From Actinomadura violacea (GTDB lineage Bacteria; Actinomycetota; Actinomycetes; Streptosporangiales; Streptosporangiaceae), in assembly GCF_017573465.1 (NCBI RefSeq), contig NZ_JAGEPF010000016.1, forward strand, positions 202,774 to 266,773: a stretch of 64,000 nucleotides of DNA, in the 5' to 3' direction. Numbering within the stretch: position 1 is the first letter of the stretch; each line of letters opens with the position of its first letter. Positions 32,065 through 42,158 of the stretch are shown here, one piece after another. Both the position numbers and the translations under genes were made by a program. The notes under the pieces were generated by a model, which was not told the origin of the DNA, searched no databases, and saw nothing but the letters and a program-made list of their open reading frames with translations.

Positions 32065-32487
32065 ATGCCCAAGCCCCGCAAGTCCTACAAGCTCGCCGAG
32101 CGGCGCCGCGAGCGCGCCGAGGCCTTCGGCGGCGAGACCTACCCGATCGAGGGCCTCGACGGCGAGATCGTCGAGATCCCGCTCATGGCGTTCTGGTCGG
32201 AGGACCTCACGAAGAAGGTGTTCGACGACGAATACCCCGGCGACGGAGAGGTGCTCCGCATGGCGGTCGCCGAGACGTGGCCGAACGAGGCCGACGAGCG
32301 CCTGGCCGCGCTGGCCGGCCTCAAGCTCCAGACCGGCGACATCCGCGAGATCATCCAGGAAGTCCTGGCGGTCGAGCCCGCCCAGGCGCCCGACGACGAG
32401 GACCAGGACGAGGGCGAGGACAGTTCGCCGGCCGCCGCGGCGACCAAGAAGCCGACCGCGGCGGGAAAGTCGCGCAGCTCCTCCTAG
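32065..32487 (+). CDS. Tail assembly chaperone, upstream (G) product
   Basis: 140 residues: RRRERAEAFGGETYPIEGLD, GEIVEIPLMAFWSEDLTKKV and an acidic/Ala-rich end. Between tube and tape measure, as always for these chaperones. The canonical slippery heptamer G_GGA_AAG lies just before its stop, so part of the ribosomes continue in the -1 frame to give the fused product ending at 32933. Confidence 0.8.
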   Translation: MPKPRKSYKLAERRRERAEAFGGETYPIEGLDGEIVEIPLMAFWSEDLTKKVFDDEYPGDGEVLRMAVAETWPNEADERLAALAGLKLQTGDIREIIQEVLAVEPAQAPDDEDQDEGEDSSPAAAATKKPTAAGKSRSSS

Positions 32488-32933
32488 CCGTCGAGGAGCA
32501 CGGCGCGCTACTGCACGCCGACTTCGCCCACTACTTCCCAGGCAGAGACGTCCTGGTGGAGTGGCGGCAGCAGAAGATACCGCTGATCGAGCTGTACGGC
32601 ATGTGGGCGTGGCTGCCGCCCACCTCCGCCGTGAAGACTCGCCTCGCCGGCGTTGTCGACGACCGCCGCTGGGGCGACATGGAGATGTTGCAGGCCACGC
32701 AGACGACCTACCTGCAAACCCTCCTGAAGATTGCATGGGTCGGCTTCCGGCTCCCAGACGACCTACCGACCTTCCCGCCGGTGAAGACGCCCCGCACTCG
32801 TGCCGACGTCACCGCCGAACGGCTGAAGGCCCGCGAGGACGCCGACGCCGAGAGGATGCAGGCGGCCCGCATGGACTACCTGCGTCAGCTGCGGCCCCCG
32901 CCCGGCGCCCACAACCTTCGCTTCGGGCACTAG
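32065..32933 (+). CDS. Tail assembly chaperone, -1 frameshift (G-T) product
   Basis: About 289 residues: the G product to the slippery site at 32463-32469, then -1 frame through KVAQLLLAVEEHGALLHADF ... PPGAHNLRFGH to the TAG at 32931. The T part has no start of its own, so fusion is the only sensible way to express it. G and G-T coat the tape measure during tail assembly. Confidence 0.8.
32463..32469 (+). promoter_or_regulatory. Programmed -1 frameshift site
   Basis: GGGAAAG in the reading phase G GGA AAG is a textbook X-XXY-YYZ slippery heptamer: both tRNAs can re-pair in the -1 frame. The 0-frame stop comes 15 bases later. GGGAAAG is the standard site for tail chaperones in many phages. 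Confidence 0.85.
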
Positions 32934-32984
32934 CCCGCTCGCGGGCGCCACCACCCAACAGACCGGGAAGGGGGTGGCGCGGGC

Positions 32985-35900
32985 ATGGCCGATCACGACG
33001 GCGGCCGGGTACGGATGCAGATCCTCCCGGAGGTCAACCCGACCGAGTTCGGGCGGCAGATCAAGGACCGCCTGGACTCCAAGGTCGCCGAGGTCGGGGC
33101 GCAGCTCGGCCGCAAGCTCGGCAAGGCCATGTCCCAGGGAGCCAAGGCCGGGTTCGTCGTCGGTGACGTCGTCCAGGCCGTCCGCGACGCCCAGCAGCGC
33201 GTCACCGACGAGGCCGGCAAGGTCGGTCGCGCCGCCGGGCGGGAGCTGGCGCGGAACCTCAAGGCGGAACTCGAGGCGCGGCTCCAGACCCTCCGGATCC
33301 CGGAGGCGACCGTCCGGGTGCGGCTGGAGCTCGACGAAGCCTCCTTCGAGGAGGTGCGGGCGCGGCTCGCGAGCCTGGGCCCGGTCACCGTCCATGTCAA
33401 CGTCGACCTTGACACCGCTGCGGCGCTCGCTCGGTTGGCGGCGCTGCACGCCGAGGCGGACCGGCTGTTCGGCCGCGGCATCCAGATCAACGCGGGCGTC
33501 AACACCGGCGCCGCCTCCTCGGCGATCTCCGGCCTCGGGATGCAGCTCGCGGCGCTGGCCGCGATCCCGGTCGGTACGGCACTGGCCGCCGGTCTCGGTG
33601 CGGTCGCTTCCGCGGCGCTCGCCGCCGGAGCGGGCACCGCCGGGTTCGCGGCCGTCGCGATCCCCGCCGTCAAACACGTGGGGGAGGCGCTCCAAGCGCA
33701 GAAGGCCGCGCAGGACGCCGTCAACACCTCCACCTCGACCGGCCTGAACACCGCCGACCAGGCGCGGCTGCGCGCCTTGCAGATGGTCGGCGCCGAGCAG
33801 CAGCTCACCAACGCCAAGGCGCAGGCGCGGCAGGCCGAGGAGGCGCTCACCCAGGCGCGGATGGACGCCCGCCGCGCCATGGAAGACCTCAACAACCAGG
33901 TGACAGACGGGGCCCTATCGGAACGGCGCGCGGCCCTGTCGCTTCAGGAGGCACGCCAGAACCTCAGCAAGACCCTCGCCGACCCCAAGGCGACCGAGCT
34001 TCAGCGCGAGCAGGCGCGGCTCGCAGTGGACGAGGCGCTCCAGCAGCTCGACGAGCAGCGGCTGGCGACCAAGCGGCTCCGGCAGGACAAGGCCGCCGCG
34101 GACCGCGCCGGGATCAACGGCAGCCAGCAGGTCAAGACCGCGCAGCAGCAGCTTACCCAGGCGCTCCAGCAGGTCGCGGCGGCGCAGCGGCAGATCACCG
34201 CGCAGCGGATCCAGGACCGCATGGCGCAGCAGCAGGCCGCCGCCGCGACCAACGCCACCTCGACGGCGCAGACCAAGCTCGCCAAGGTCATGGGGCAGCT
34301 GTCGCCGGCCGAGCGGACCCTGATGAAGGACTGGGAAGCCTTCACGAAGGTCTACAAGGACTGGGTCCGCGAGCTGGAGCCGGACGTCCTGCCGGTCCTG
34401 TCGCGCGGCATCGGGCTGGTCAGCGACAACCTCGACCGCGCCAAGCCGCTGGTGACCGGTGCCGCCCAGGGCTTCACGCTGCTGGAGAAGAAGGCCGAGC
34501 AGGCGCTCGACGGCCCGTTCTACACCGAGTTCTTCCGCAGCCTCGGGATCGAGGCGCCCGTCGCGATCACCCGGTTCGGGACGATCTTCGGGCACACCAT
34601 CACCGGCATGGCCGCCGTTTTGATGGCGTTCGAGCCCGAGATCCAAGCCGTCCTCGACCACCTCGACCACGGCGCCCAGAAGTTCGAGGACTGGGGCAAG
34701 TCCCTCATCGGCTCCAACGGCTTCACCCAGTTCATCGAGTACGCCAAGACCAACGGCCGCATCGTCGAAGGCGACATCGAGGCGATCGGGAAGGCGCTGC
34801 TGGAGGTCGGGAAGGACGTCGCCCCGGTCACGACCCTGTACCTGGCCGGGATCAAGCCGCTCGCCGAGGGCGTCGCGTCGATCGCGCGAGACGCGCCAGG
34901 GCTGTTCCAGCTCGGCGCGGCGCTCCTGATCGCCGCGAAAGCGTCACGGATGCTCGGAATCACCTCCCTGGTCACGGGCCTGCTGGGCAGCGGGGCCGCG
35001 GCCGGCGCAGCGGCCGGCGGGATGGGACGGCTCGGTGCGGCACTGCGGATCCTGGGCGCCGCGATGATGGGCGTGCGCGGCGAAGCCGTCACCACCCGGA
35101 TCGCGCTGCTCGGCCTCACCCGCCTCGGCGCCATCATCGGGACCGTCGCCGCCGTCGGGTACGGCGTCAACGCCCTGCAGAACAAGCTGATGGGCACCAC
35201 CCAGTCCACAGACGACATGGTCAAGTCGCTGGAGACGCTGGCGCGGACCGGGCAGTACACCGGCGCATGGGCGAAGCAATTCAAGGGATCCATGCTGACC
35301 GGCCGCGACTCCATCGAGGAGTTCCAGCGGGCCGCGCAGGAGATCGCCGACCCGACCTTCAAGCAGAAGTTCCTCGACCATCCGTTCGCGGACCTCACCC
35401 ATGCGATCACCCTCGGCGGCTACGACACCGCCCTGTCGAAGTACAAGAACGACGTCAAGGGGATCGACACTGCGCTGAAGACCATGGTGCAGGGCGGGCA
35501 AGTCGATGCGGCCGCGGCCGCGTTCGGGCATATGTCGACGCTGCTCCAGCAGGGCGGTCTCAGCATCGACAGGGTCAAGAGCCTGTTCCCGCAGTACACG
35601 TCGCTGGTCGGGTCGAGTGCCTTCCAGACACAGCAGTTCACCGAGAAGCTGCGACAGCAGAACCAGCAGCTCGCCGACAACGCGCACGCGTTCATGTCCA
35701 GCGAGCAGGAAGCGATCGACTACCGCAACGCCCTGAACTCCGGCCGGGAAGCACTGGACCGCAACGGCCGCGCGTTCTACGGCAACAGCGCGGCGGCCTT
35801 GGACAACCGGCAGCAGATCATCAACGCCGCGCAGGTGATCCAGCGGTTCGCCGATGACCTGGTGTCGACCAACCAGGTGTCGGCGAAGAACGTCGCGGTG

Positions 35901-38414
35901 CTGAAGAAGCAACGCGACGGCCTGGTGGAGATGGCCACCCACTTCGGGCTCTCCCGCAAGGAGGCCGCCAAGTACGTCGACCAGCTGGTGAGCATCCCGA
36001 AGACCACCGGCACTGACGTGACAGTGAACGCCAAGGGCAAGCTGTCGATGAAGGGCCTCGAAGGGCTGATCAACGCCCCGGTCGTGGGCGACCTCCTCAG
36101 AGGGCTCGTAGGGAACGCGGGCGGCGGCCTGGTCACCGGCTCAGGTGACCCGCGCGGAGACGGGCTGCTGACCCGGATCTCACCGGGCGAGATGGTGATC
36201 AACGCCGCCGCGACCGCCAAGCATCTCCCGACCCTCGCGGCGTGGAACGACGAAGGCAACAAAGGCACCGTCTTCCAAGGGAAGGGGTACGCCGGCGGTG
36301 GGATCCCCAAGCCGGTCGCGCCCAAATGGACGTTGCCGGCTGGCGCAGAGTCCTGGATTCCGGGGTATGCGGGCGGCGGCGCCCCGAACGGGCTGATCAC
36401 CTCGCCGTATCGGCGCAGCTACCACTACAACGACGAGGCCGACGAAGCACTCGCCAAGGCACGCAAGGCCAACCAGTCGATGCTGGCCGGCGCGGTCACC
36501 TACGCCGGCGGGCAGACCGCGATCGCGGCGACCCTGATTCAGCAGGCGCTCGCCGGCGGTTCGGGATTCAAGGCTGTCCAGTTCGCCGAGCAGCAGCTTG
36601 GTGAGCCGTACCGGTGGGGTGCGACCGGCCCTGACACCTGGGACTGCTCGGGCCTCACCCAGGCAGCATGGCGGGCGGCCGGGGTCTCGATCCCGCGCGT
36701 CACCTACGACCAGATCGCTTCGGGGACGCCGACCACCAAGGAAGCCGCCGTCGCCGGCGACCTGTACTTCCCGCACAGGGGCCACGTCATGATGGTCACC
36801 GGCCAGGGAGGCTCGAAAGCGCTGATCCACGCCCCGCACACAGGGGACGTGGTGCGGTTCGCGTCCTGGAGGCCGGGCGGTGTGTACCGCCACATCGGTT
36901 CCGGAGCACCTACCGGGTACGGCGGCGGGACTCCGAAGGCATACGCCAGGGCCCAGTTCGGCGAGTTCGGGTGGGGCGGCAGCCAGTGGGCGCCGCTCGA
37001 CAAGTTGTGGGAGCGGGAGTCCGGCTGGAGATGGAACGCGACCAACCCCAGCAGCGGGGCATACGGCATCCCGCAGGCGTTGCCGCCGAGCAAGATGGCG
37101 TCCGCCGGCCGGGACTGGCGGACGAACTGGGCGACGCAGATCAACTGGGGCCTGGGCTATATCGCGGGCCGGTACGGGTCACCAGCCGGAGCGTGGGGCC
37201 ATTCGCAGGCCACGGGCTGGTACGCCAAGGGCACGACCGGCGCCGCGCCGGGCCTGGCCTGGGTCGGAGAGGAGGGCCCCGAGCTCGTCCGGTTCAGCGG
37301 CGGGGAGACGGTCTATCCGCATGAGGAGTCGATGCGGATCGGCGCGCAGATCACGGGCGGGTACGCCTCCGGCACGACCAGCAGCCGCCTCAAGCCCGTC
37401 CGGTCGGACCTGAAGCACATCACCTCCGACCTGGCTGGCAGCGTCAGCAAGATCAAGTCGGTGCTGGCGGATCTGGCGGCCGACATCAAGAAGGCGTTCA
37501 AGGGGATCCGCTCGTCGGTCGATGACCGGCTGGTGTCGTATCTCGGCAAGGCGAGCAAGGCCCTGCAGACCTACGCCAAGCAGCGCGACAAGCTGGCCGC
37601 GACGATCAAGACCGCCAAGCAGTTCGCGACCGACACCGGCAAGAACGCGCTGGAGTTCGCCGGCCTCACCGGGCTACCCACCGGCCTACAGCAGGACTCG
37701 ACCGGCCTGTATGCCACCGGGGACGTGTTCAACGCGCAAGGCATCATCGGCGGGCTCCAGACCCGCCTGACGCAGCTGAAGGCGTACAAGGCCAACCTGG
37801 ACAAGCTCGCCAAGCTCGGGGTGTCCAAGGACCTGATCTCCCAGATCATCGCCGCGGGTCCCGACCGGGGCGCCGCCTACGCCCAGGCGCTGGCCTCCGC
37901 AACTCCCACGCAGGTCAAGCAGCTGAACTCGGCGCAGGCAGCGATCGGGAAGGAGTCCACAGCGGTCGGACAGTCCGCGGCGGACGCGATGTACGACGCG
38001 GGCGCCCAAGCCGGCAAGGGGTTCCTCGCCGGCCTGACCGCGCAGCAGAAGGCCATCGAGAAGGCCATGGCCAAGCTCGCCAAGTCCATCCAAAACAAGA
38101 TCAAGAAGGAGCTGAAGATCCACTCGCCGTCGCAGGTGATGGCCGACCTCGGCGAGCAGGTCGGCGCGGGCCTGGCGGTCGGCATCGACTCCTCCCTAGT
38201 GGAGGTGAAGACGGCCGCCGAGCGGATGAGCGGCCTGATCGTACCGGCAACCGTCTCGGCGGTCCCGGCCTCGGCCACGCCGGGAGACGGAAGCCGGCGG
38301 GGCGGCATCGCCATCGAGCAGCTCCACATCCACGAGGTCACCGACAAGGCGACCAAGCAGGCCGTCACCGACGCGCTCCACGACGTCTACGTCCTGCACA
38401 GGTCACTGCTGTGA
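32985..38414 (+). CDS. Tail tape measure protein with NlpC/P60 and lytic transglycosylase domains
   Basis: 1809 residues, the largest gene, setting tail length. Residues about 250-480 are coiled coil (AQARQAEEALTQARMDARRA), followed by hydrophobic segments around 690-760. Residues about 1193-1305 are an NlpC/P60 peptidase: LGEPYRWGATGPDTWDCSGL has the catalytic Cys1221 and RGHVMMV the His1267. Residues about 1322-1405 (LWERESGWRWNATNPSSGAY, GIPQALP) are a lysozyme-like SLT transglycosylase with catalytic Glu in WERES. Both cut peptidoglycan during DNA entry. KIHSPSQVMADLGEQVGAGL near the end is typical of tape measures. Confidence 0.9.
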   Translation: MADHDGGRVRMQILPEVNPTEFGRQIKDRLDSKVAEVGAQLGRKLGKAMSQGAKAGFVVGDVVQAVRDAQQRVTDEAGKVGRAAGRELARNLKAELEARLQTLRIPEATVRVRLELDEASFEEVRARLASLGPVTVHVNVDLDTAAALARLAALHAEADRLFGRGIQINAGVNTGAASSAISGLGMQLAALAAIPVGTALAAGLGAVASAALAAGAGTAGFAAVAIPAVKHVGEALQAQKAAQDAVNTSTSTGLNTADQARLRALQMVGAEQQLTNAKAQARQAEEALTQARMDARRAMEDLNNQVTDGALSERRAALSLQEARQNLSKTLADPKATELQREQARLAVDEALQQLDEQRLATKRLRQDKAAADRAGINGSQQVKTAQQQLTQALQQVAAAQRQITAQRIQDRMAQQQAAAATNATSTAQTKLAKVMGQLSPAERTLMKDWEAFTKVYKDWVRELEPDVLPVLSRGIGLVSDNLDRAKPLVTGAAQGFTLLEKKAEQALDGPFYTEFFRSLGIEAPVAITRFGTIFGHTITGMAAVLMAFEPEIQAVLDHLDHGAQKFEDWGKSLIGSNGFTQFIEYAKTNGRIVEGDIEAIGKALLEVGKDVAPVTTLYLAGIKPLAEGVASIARDAPGLFQLGAALLIAAKASRMLGITSLVTGLLGSGAAAGAAAGGMGRLGAALRILGAAMMGVRGEAVTTRIALLGLTRLGAIIGTVAAVGYGVNALQNKLMGTTQSTDDMVKSLETLARTGQYTGAWAKQFKGSMLTGRDSIEEFQRAAQEIADPTFKQKFLDHPFADLTHAITLGGYDTALSKYKNDVKGIDTALKTMVQGGQVDAAAAAFGHMSTLLQQGGLSIDRVKSLFPQYTSLVGSSAFQTQQFTEKLRQQNQQLADNAHAFMSSEQEAIDYRNALNSGREALDRNGRAFYGNSAAALDNRQQIINAAQVIQRFADDLVSTNQVSAKNVAVLKKQRDGLVEMATHFGLSRKEAAKYVDQLVSIPKTTGTDVTVNAKGKLSMKGLEGLINAPVVGDLLRGLVGNAGGGLVTGSGDPRGDGLLTRISPGEMVINAAATAKHLPTLAAWNDEGNKGTVFQGKGYAGGGIPKPVAPKWTLPAGAESWIPGYAGGGAPNGLITSPYRRSYHYNDEADEALAKARKANQSMLAGAVTYAGGQTAIAATLIQQALAGGSGFKAVQFAEQQLGEPYRWGATGPDTWDCSGLTQAAWRAAGVSIPRVTYDQIASGTPTTKEAAVAGDLYFPHRGHVMMVTGQGGSKALIHAPHTGDVVRFASWRPGGVYRHIGSGAPTGYGGGTPKAYARAQFGEFGWGGSQWAPLDKLWERESGWRWNATNPSSGAYGIPQALPPSKMASAGRDWRTNWATQINWGLGYIAGRYGSPAGAWGHSQATGWYAKGTTGAAPGLAWVGEEGPELVRFSGGETVYPHEESMRIGAQITGGYASGTTSSRLKPVRSDLKHITSDLAGSVSKIKSVLADLAADIKKAFKGIRSSVDDRLVSYLGKASKALQTYAKQRDKLAATIKTAKQFATDTGKNALEFAGLTGLPTGLQQDSTGLYATGDVFNAQGIIGGLQTRLTQLKAYKANLDKLAKLGVSKDLISQIIAAGPDRGAAYAQALASATPTQVKQLNSAQAAIGKESTAVGQSAADAMYDAGAQAGKGFLAGLTAQQKAIEKAMAKLAKSIQNKIKKELKIHSPSQVMADLGEQVGAGLAVGIDSSLVEVKTAAERMSGLIVPATVSAVPASATPGDGSRRGGIAIEQLHIHEVTDKATKQAVTDALHDVYVLHRSLL

Positions 38415-38438
38415 CCCGCACGAAGGGAGGCGGGCCGC

Positions 38439-39371
38439 ATGCCGATCTACACCCAGCAGATCACCGACATCGGAACGCATGGCCCGCCCCCTGAACTGAC
38501 GACCGTGGCCTGGGAGAGTCCCCTCGGGCAAGTCACGATCCTGTCGGACTGGCCATCGGGGTACCTGGTGCAGCCGGGCGCCCGAGGCTTGGACATGCCG
38601 ACCTTCAAGGCGTATGAGGACGAGTCGCCGGGCATCCACGGGAACCGGCGCCGCGACACCAAGGCCAACGCCCGCGAGATCATGATTCCGATCGCGATCT
38701 ACGCCGACGACGGCCGGCCCGCGTTCCTGGAGCGCAAGCGCCGGCTGCTGCGGGATCTATCACCGCTGGACGGTGACGGCCGGGGCACCCTGACCCTCAC
38801 CGAGGCCGACGGGTCGTCCCGGTCGATCACCGCGATCTACGCCTCCGGAGCCGAGGGCGCCGAAGACGCCGACTCGGCCGGGCGCCGCTGGATCACCTAC
38901 GGCCTCACCTGGACGTGCGAGTCGCCGTTCTGGCTCGGACCTGAGTTCACCCGCACCTTCCGAGGCGTCGGCGACGACACCCCGTTCTTCCCCTCTGGTG
39001 TCCCGTGGGTCGTCAGCGACTCCCAGGTCCTCGGGACCGGCGTGAAGATCACCAACCCCGGTGACGTCCCGGCCTTCCCGGTCTGGACGATCTCCGGGCC
39101 GATCAGCGCCGCCACGTTCCGCCACCCGACCGGCGGGTCCTGGACCCTCACCCGGAACCTGTCCGCGGCCGACGTCGCGGTCATCGACTGCCGCGAACGC
39201 ATCGAGACCGCGATCTTGAACGGCACCGAGAACCTCTGGCCGAACATCGACGAGGCCGCCGTGCTGTGGCCGCTGCTCCGCGGCAGCAACACCGTCGACC
39301 TCGTCGTGGCCGGCTCCACCAGCGCCACCACGGTGAAGGTCCGGCTCCAGCCGCGCTACCTATCGGCCTGA
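38439..39371 (+). CDS. Distal tail protein (Dit)
   Basis: 310 residues; AAGGGAGG upstream. ESPGIHGNRRRDTKANAREI, ADDGRPAFLERKRRLLRDL, GTLTLTEADGSSRSITAIYA and the later FPVWTISGPISAATFRHP match siphovirus tail-component (Dit) proteins, which form the hexameric hub joining the tail to the tip. Confidence 0.8.
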   Translation: MPIYTQQITDIGTHGPPPELTTVAWESPLGQVTILSDWPSGYLVQPGARGLDMPTFKAYEDESPGIHGNRRRDTKANAREIMIPIAIYADDGRPAFLERKRRLLRDLSPLDGDGRGTLTLTEADGSSRSITAIYASGAEGAEDADSAGRRWITYGLTWTCESPFWLGPEFTRTFRGVGDDTPFFPSGVPWVVSDSQVLGTGVKITNPGDVPAFPVWTISGPISAATFRHPTGGSWTLTRNLSAADVAVIDCRERIETAILNGTENLWPNIDEAAVLWPLLRGSNTVDLVVAGSTSATTVKVRLQPRYLSA

Positions 39372-39425
39372 CCCGCGCCAGCACGCACCAGACCGCACGA
39401 CCACCGGAAGGAGGTGGTGCGGCCG

Positions 39426-40586
39426 GTGTTCGCCCTGAAGATCCGCCGCGCCGACGACCTCGCGCCGCTCGGAGCCCTCAGCGACTACGTCACCATGCAG
39501 GCCATCCCGCGGCACAACGCCGTCGGCGCCTGGACCCTGTCGATCTCCGCCGCCAGCGACAAAGCCGTCCACCTCATCGAGGGCAACGGGCTGATCATCC
39601 GGTTCAACGGCGCCCGGATCATGTCCGGCGACATCCAATCGGTCGACTCCACCCAGACCAGCGACGACGGCGACGCCGGGACGCTGAAGGTGTCGGGAGT
39701 CGACGACAACCAGCTCCTCAAACAGGCCACGGTGTGGCCCAACCCCGCCCAGGACGACGCGCACCAGACCGACGGCACCTACAAGGTGTCCGGACCCGCC
39801 GAGACAGTGATGCGCCAGCTCGTCAACGTCAACATCGGCCCCGCCGCCCGCCCCGCCCGCCGCGTCGCCGGGCTCGTCCTGGCCGACGACCTCGGCCGCG
39901 GCCCGACCGTCACCAAGCAGATCAACCAGTTCGCCAACCTCCTGGACGTCCTCGCCGACATCGGCAACTCCGCCGGCCTCGGGTTCCGGATCGTGCAGGT
40001 CGGCCCACAGCGCCGCTTCGAGGTCTACCAGCCACGCGCTTCCGGGCTCACCTGGAGCTTCGGTCGGGGGAACCTGTCGGAGGTCTCCTACACCAAGACG
40101 CCGCCGACCTGCACCTGCGCGATCGTGGTCGCCGGCGGCACCAGCTCCCCGCGGGTGGTGAAGGAGTACACCCGCGCGGACCCGCTCGTGCCGGGCCTGC
40201 GGATCGAGCAGTTCGTCGACAAGACCGACGTCGACACCGGGTCGGTGGACCTGGCCGCGCAGATGGACCAAGCCGCCGAAGAAGCCCTCACCGCTGGAGC
40301 GCGGCAAGCCTCCCTCGCGCTGTCTCCGATCGACATCGACGGCTACCGGTACGGCATCGACTACGGCGTCGGCGACCAGGGGTCGGTGATGGTCCGCGGC
40401 GAGCTGATCACCGACACCGTCCGCGAGGTCACCCTCAACTCCGACACCTCGACCGGCGACACCGTCCGGCCCGTGATCGGCACCGCCGACGCCGCCGACT
40501 CCCAGAAGCCCAACAGCGCGCTGATGAAGCTGCTGGCCGCGATCAACCGCAAGCTCCGCCTCATCGAAACGCGAGTGCCGAAGTGA
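39426..40586 (+). CDS. Gp37-like / Tal-type baseplate hub protein
   Basis: 386 residues. The start is most probably the GTG at 39426, correctly spaced from AAGGAGG; earlier GTGs at 39414 and 39417 overlap that site. FALKIRRADDLAPLGALSDY, VGAWTLSISAASDKAVHLIE, and TRADPLVPGLRIEQFVDKTD correspond to the siphovirus Gp37-like family of Rhodococcus and other actinophages, equivalent to the Tal hub. Overlaps the next gene by four bases. Confidence 0.75.
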   Translation: MFALKIRRADDLAPLGALSDYVTMQAIPRHNAVGAWTLSISAASDKAVHLIEGNGLIIRFNGARIMSGDIQSVDSTQTSDDGDAGTLKVSGVDDNQLLKQATVWPNPAQDDAHQTDGTYKVSGPAETVMRQLVNVNIGPAARPARRVAGLVLADDLGRGPTVTKQINQFANLLDVLADIGNSAGLGFRIVQVGPQRRFEVYQPRASGLTWSFGRGNLSEVSYTKTPPTCTCAIVVAGGTSSPRVVKEYTRADPLVPGLRIEQFVDKTDVDTGSVDLAAQMDQAAEEALTAGARQASLALSPIDIDGYRYGIDYGVGDQGSVMVRGELITDTVREVTLNSDTSTGDTVRPVIGTADAADSQKPNSALMKLLAAINRKLRLIETRVPK

Positions 40587-41506
40587 CTGAGTTCTCCTAT
40601 CCCTACGGCTCCAGCAAGATCAACACCGAGGACGAGTTCTCGCGCATGATGATGTGGGCCGCGCCGGACGGAGTGTGCGCGTCCTGGGGCAGCCCAGCGC
40701 TGCGGCCCACCGCCAACGGCTCGGGCACCGTCACCGTTCCGCCGGGTGAGGCGTTCGTCCGAGGCCAGAAGTACCTCAACGACGCCGACAAGCTCCTCAC
40801 CGTCCCGCCGAACAACACCGGCGCGACCCGTCTGGACTACGTCGTCCTGCGCAACGACCCGGCCAACGACCGGATCACCGCCGAGTACAAGCCCGGCGGG
40901 ACCAGCCTGCCGCCCCTCGTGCAGTCCTGGACCGACGTGTGGGAGATCCCGATCGGCGCGGGCAAGGTCAAGGCCGGCGCCGCCGGCGTCCAGCCCGAGG
41001 ACATGGTCGACGCGAGGTGGTTCACCGGCTGGCCCGTTGCCCCTTCCTTGCCCGGGTACCGGCCCACGCCATGGCGGGACCGGCTGATCTGCGAGAACGG
41101 CGTCATCCTCGCTGGCACCGGGACCGGCTGGAAGGTCTACGACCCGTTCGCCGACACCGGCTGGGTGAACTTGGCGCCCAACGGCAGCAACGCCGAAGCC
41201 TGGGCGCCATCCGGCGTGTCCCGGATCCGGACCCGCGACAAGCGGGTGGAGCTCCGGCTGTCGGTGAAGCGGTGGGCCACCAATGGCCTCGGCGTCGCCG
41301 ACGACGACGGCTCCTGCGTGTTCAACCTCGCCGCGCAGTACCGGCCGCCTCTGGAGGTGCTCGGCTTCGGCTACGGCAAGGTCGCCCGACAGTCCCCCCT
41401 CGCGGTCAACGTCGAGACCGGCGGCGACGTCCGCGTCCGGCCCCTGGTCAACGACCTCCCCGCCTCACGCACCGTGCAGGCGGTCCTTTCCTGGTTCCTC
41501 GACTGA
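40583..41506 (+). CDS. Minor tail / baseplate protein
   Basis: 307 residues from a GTG overlapping the previous stop. The first half (SYPYGSSKINTEDEFSRMMM ... VTVPPGEAFVRGQKYLNDAD, LDYVVLRNDPANDRITAEYK) is a module found in actinophage baseplates and fibres; the second half (FADTGWVNLAPNGSNAEAWA ... RKRVELRLSV-like strands) is beta-rich. Likely links the hub to the fibres. Confidence 0.65.
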   Translation: MTEFSYPYGSSKINTEDEFSRMMMWAAPDGVCASWGSPALRPTANGSGTVTVPPGEAFVRGQKYLNDADKLLTVPPNNTGATRLDYVVLRNDPANDRITAEYKPGGTSLPPLVQSWTDVWEIPIGAGKVKAGAAGVQPEDMVDARWFTGWPVAPSLPGYRPTPWRDRLICENGVILAGTGTGWKVYDPFADTGWVNLAPNGSNAEAWAPSGVSRIRTRDKRVELRLSVKRWATNGLGVADDDGSCVFNLAAQYRPPLEVLGFGYGKVARQSPLAVNVETGGDVRVRPLVNDLPASRTVQAVLSWFLD

Positions 41507-41516
41507 CGGGGGAGAC

Positions 41517-42158
41517 GTGGCAGACAGACACTGGTTCGGGCAGACCCCGAGCGACTACGCGTTCAAGCTCGGCGCCGACAACGCCGTCCTGCTCGACCCC
41601 GACAAGCCCCTGACCTGCTGGTCGCAAGCCGCCGGTGGCGCCCCCTATGACGACCTCCTTGACGAGGACGGGGCAGCCACCACGACAATCCGGTCCGCCA
41701 CAGGACTCGGCGAGCTGCCCCCCGGCGCCATCCCACGATTCCAGGGCCCGCCCGGCGTCTGGCTCGTGTGGATCGACGGCGGCGCCGGCGTCCGCTTCGC
41801 GCTTGTGGCAACCGACCTCGGCGACACCCTCGCCAAAGTCGCTGACGCGGCCGCGGCCGCCGCAGCCGCTCAAGAGGCATTGGCCGCGCTCGCCCAGGTA
41901 GCCAGCAGCGGCCTGTACAGCGACCTGTCCGGCGCGCCGGTCCTGGCGCGCGTCGCCACCACTGGCCGGTACCTCGACCTCAGCGAACTACCCGCACCTG
42001 GCCTGCAATTCGTGCTCAAGGCCGCGGACGGGTGGCCGACTCGCGCGAGCACCGCGCCGGACAGAGACCGGCCAGCCATGTGGATCGGGGCCTCTCCGGC
42101 ACCGCCGAACGGTGGCGCCTACGCCCTCGACACCGACCTGTGGGTGGCCGTCGCGTGA
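41517..42158 (+). CDS. Tail fibre-type protein
   Basis: 213 residues from a GTG with GGGGGAGA upstream. After a beta-rich start, a coiled coil (AKVADAAAAAAAAQEALAAL, residues about 105-125) and the fibre motif ASSGLYSDLSGAPVLARVAT followed by TTGRYLDLSELPA, two copies of the SGxYxDLxxxP repeat of trimeric fibres. Coupled to a 43-codon gene. Confidence 0.65.
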   Translation: MADRHWFGQTPSDYAFKLGADNAVLLDPDKPLTCWSQAAGGAPYDDLLDEDGAATTTIRSATGLGELPPGAIPRFQGPPGVWLVWIDGGAGVRFALVATDLGDTLAKVADAAAAAAAAQEALAALAQVASSGLYSDLSGAPVLARVATTGRYLDLSELPAPGLQFVLKAADGWPTRASTAPDRDRPAMWIGASPAPPNGGAYALDTDLWVAVA

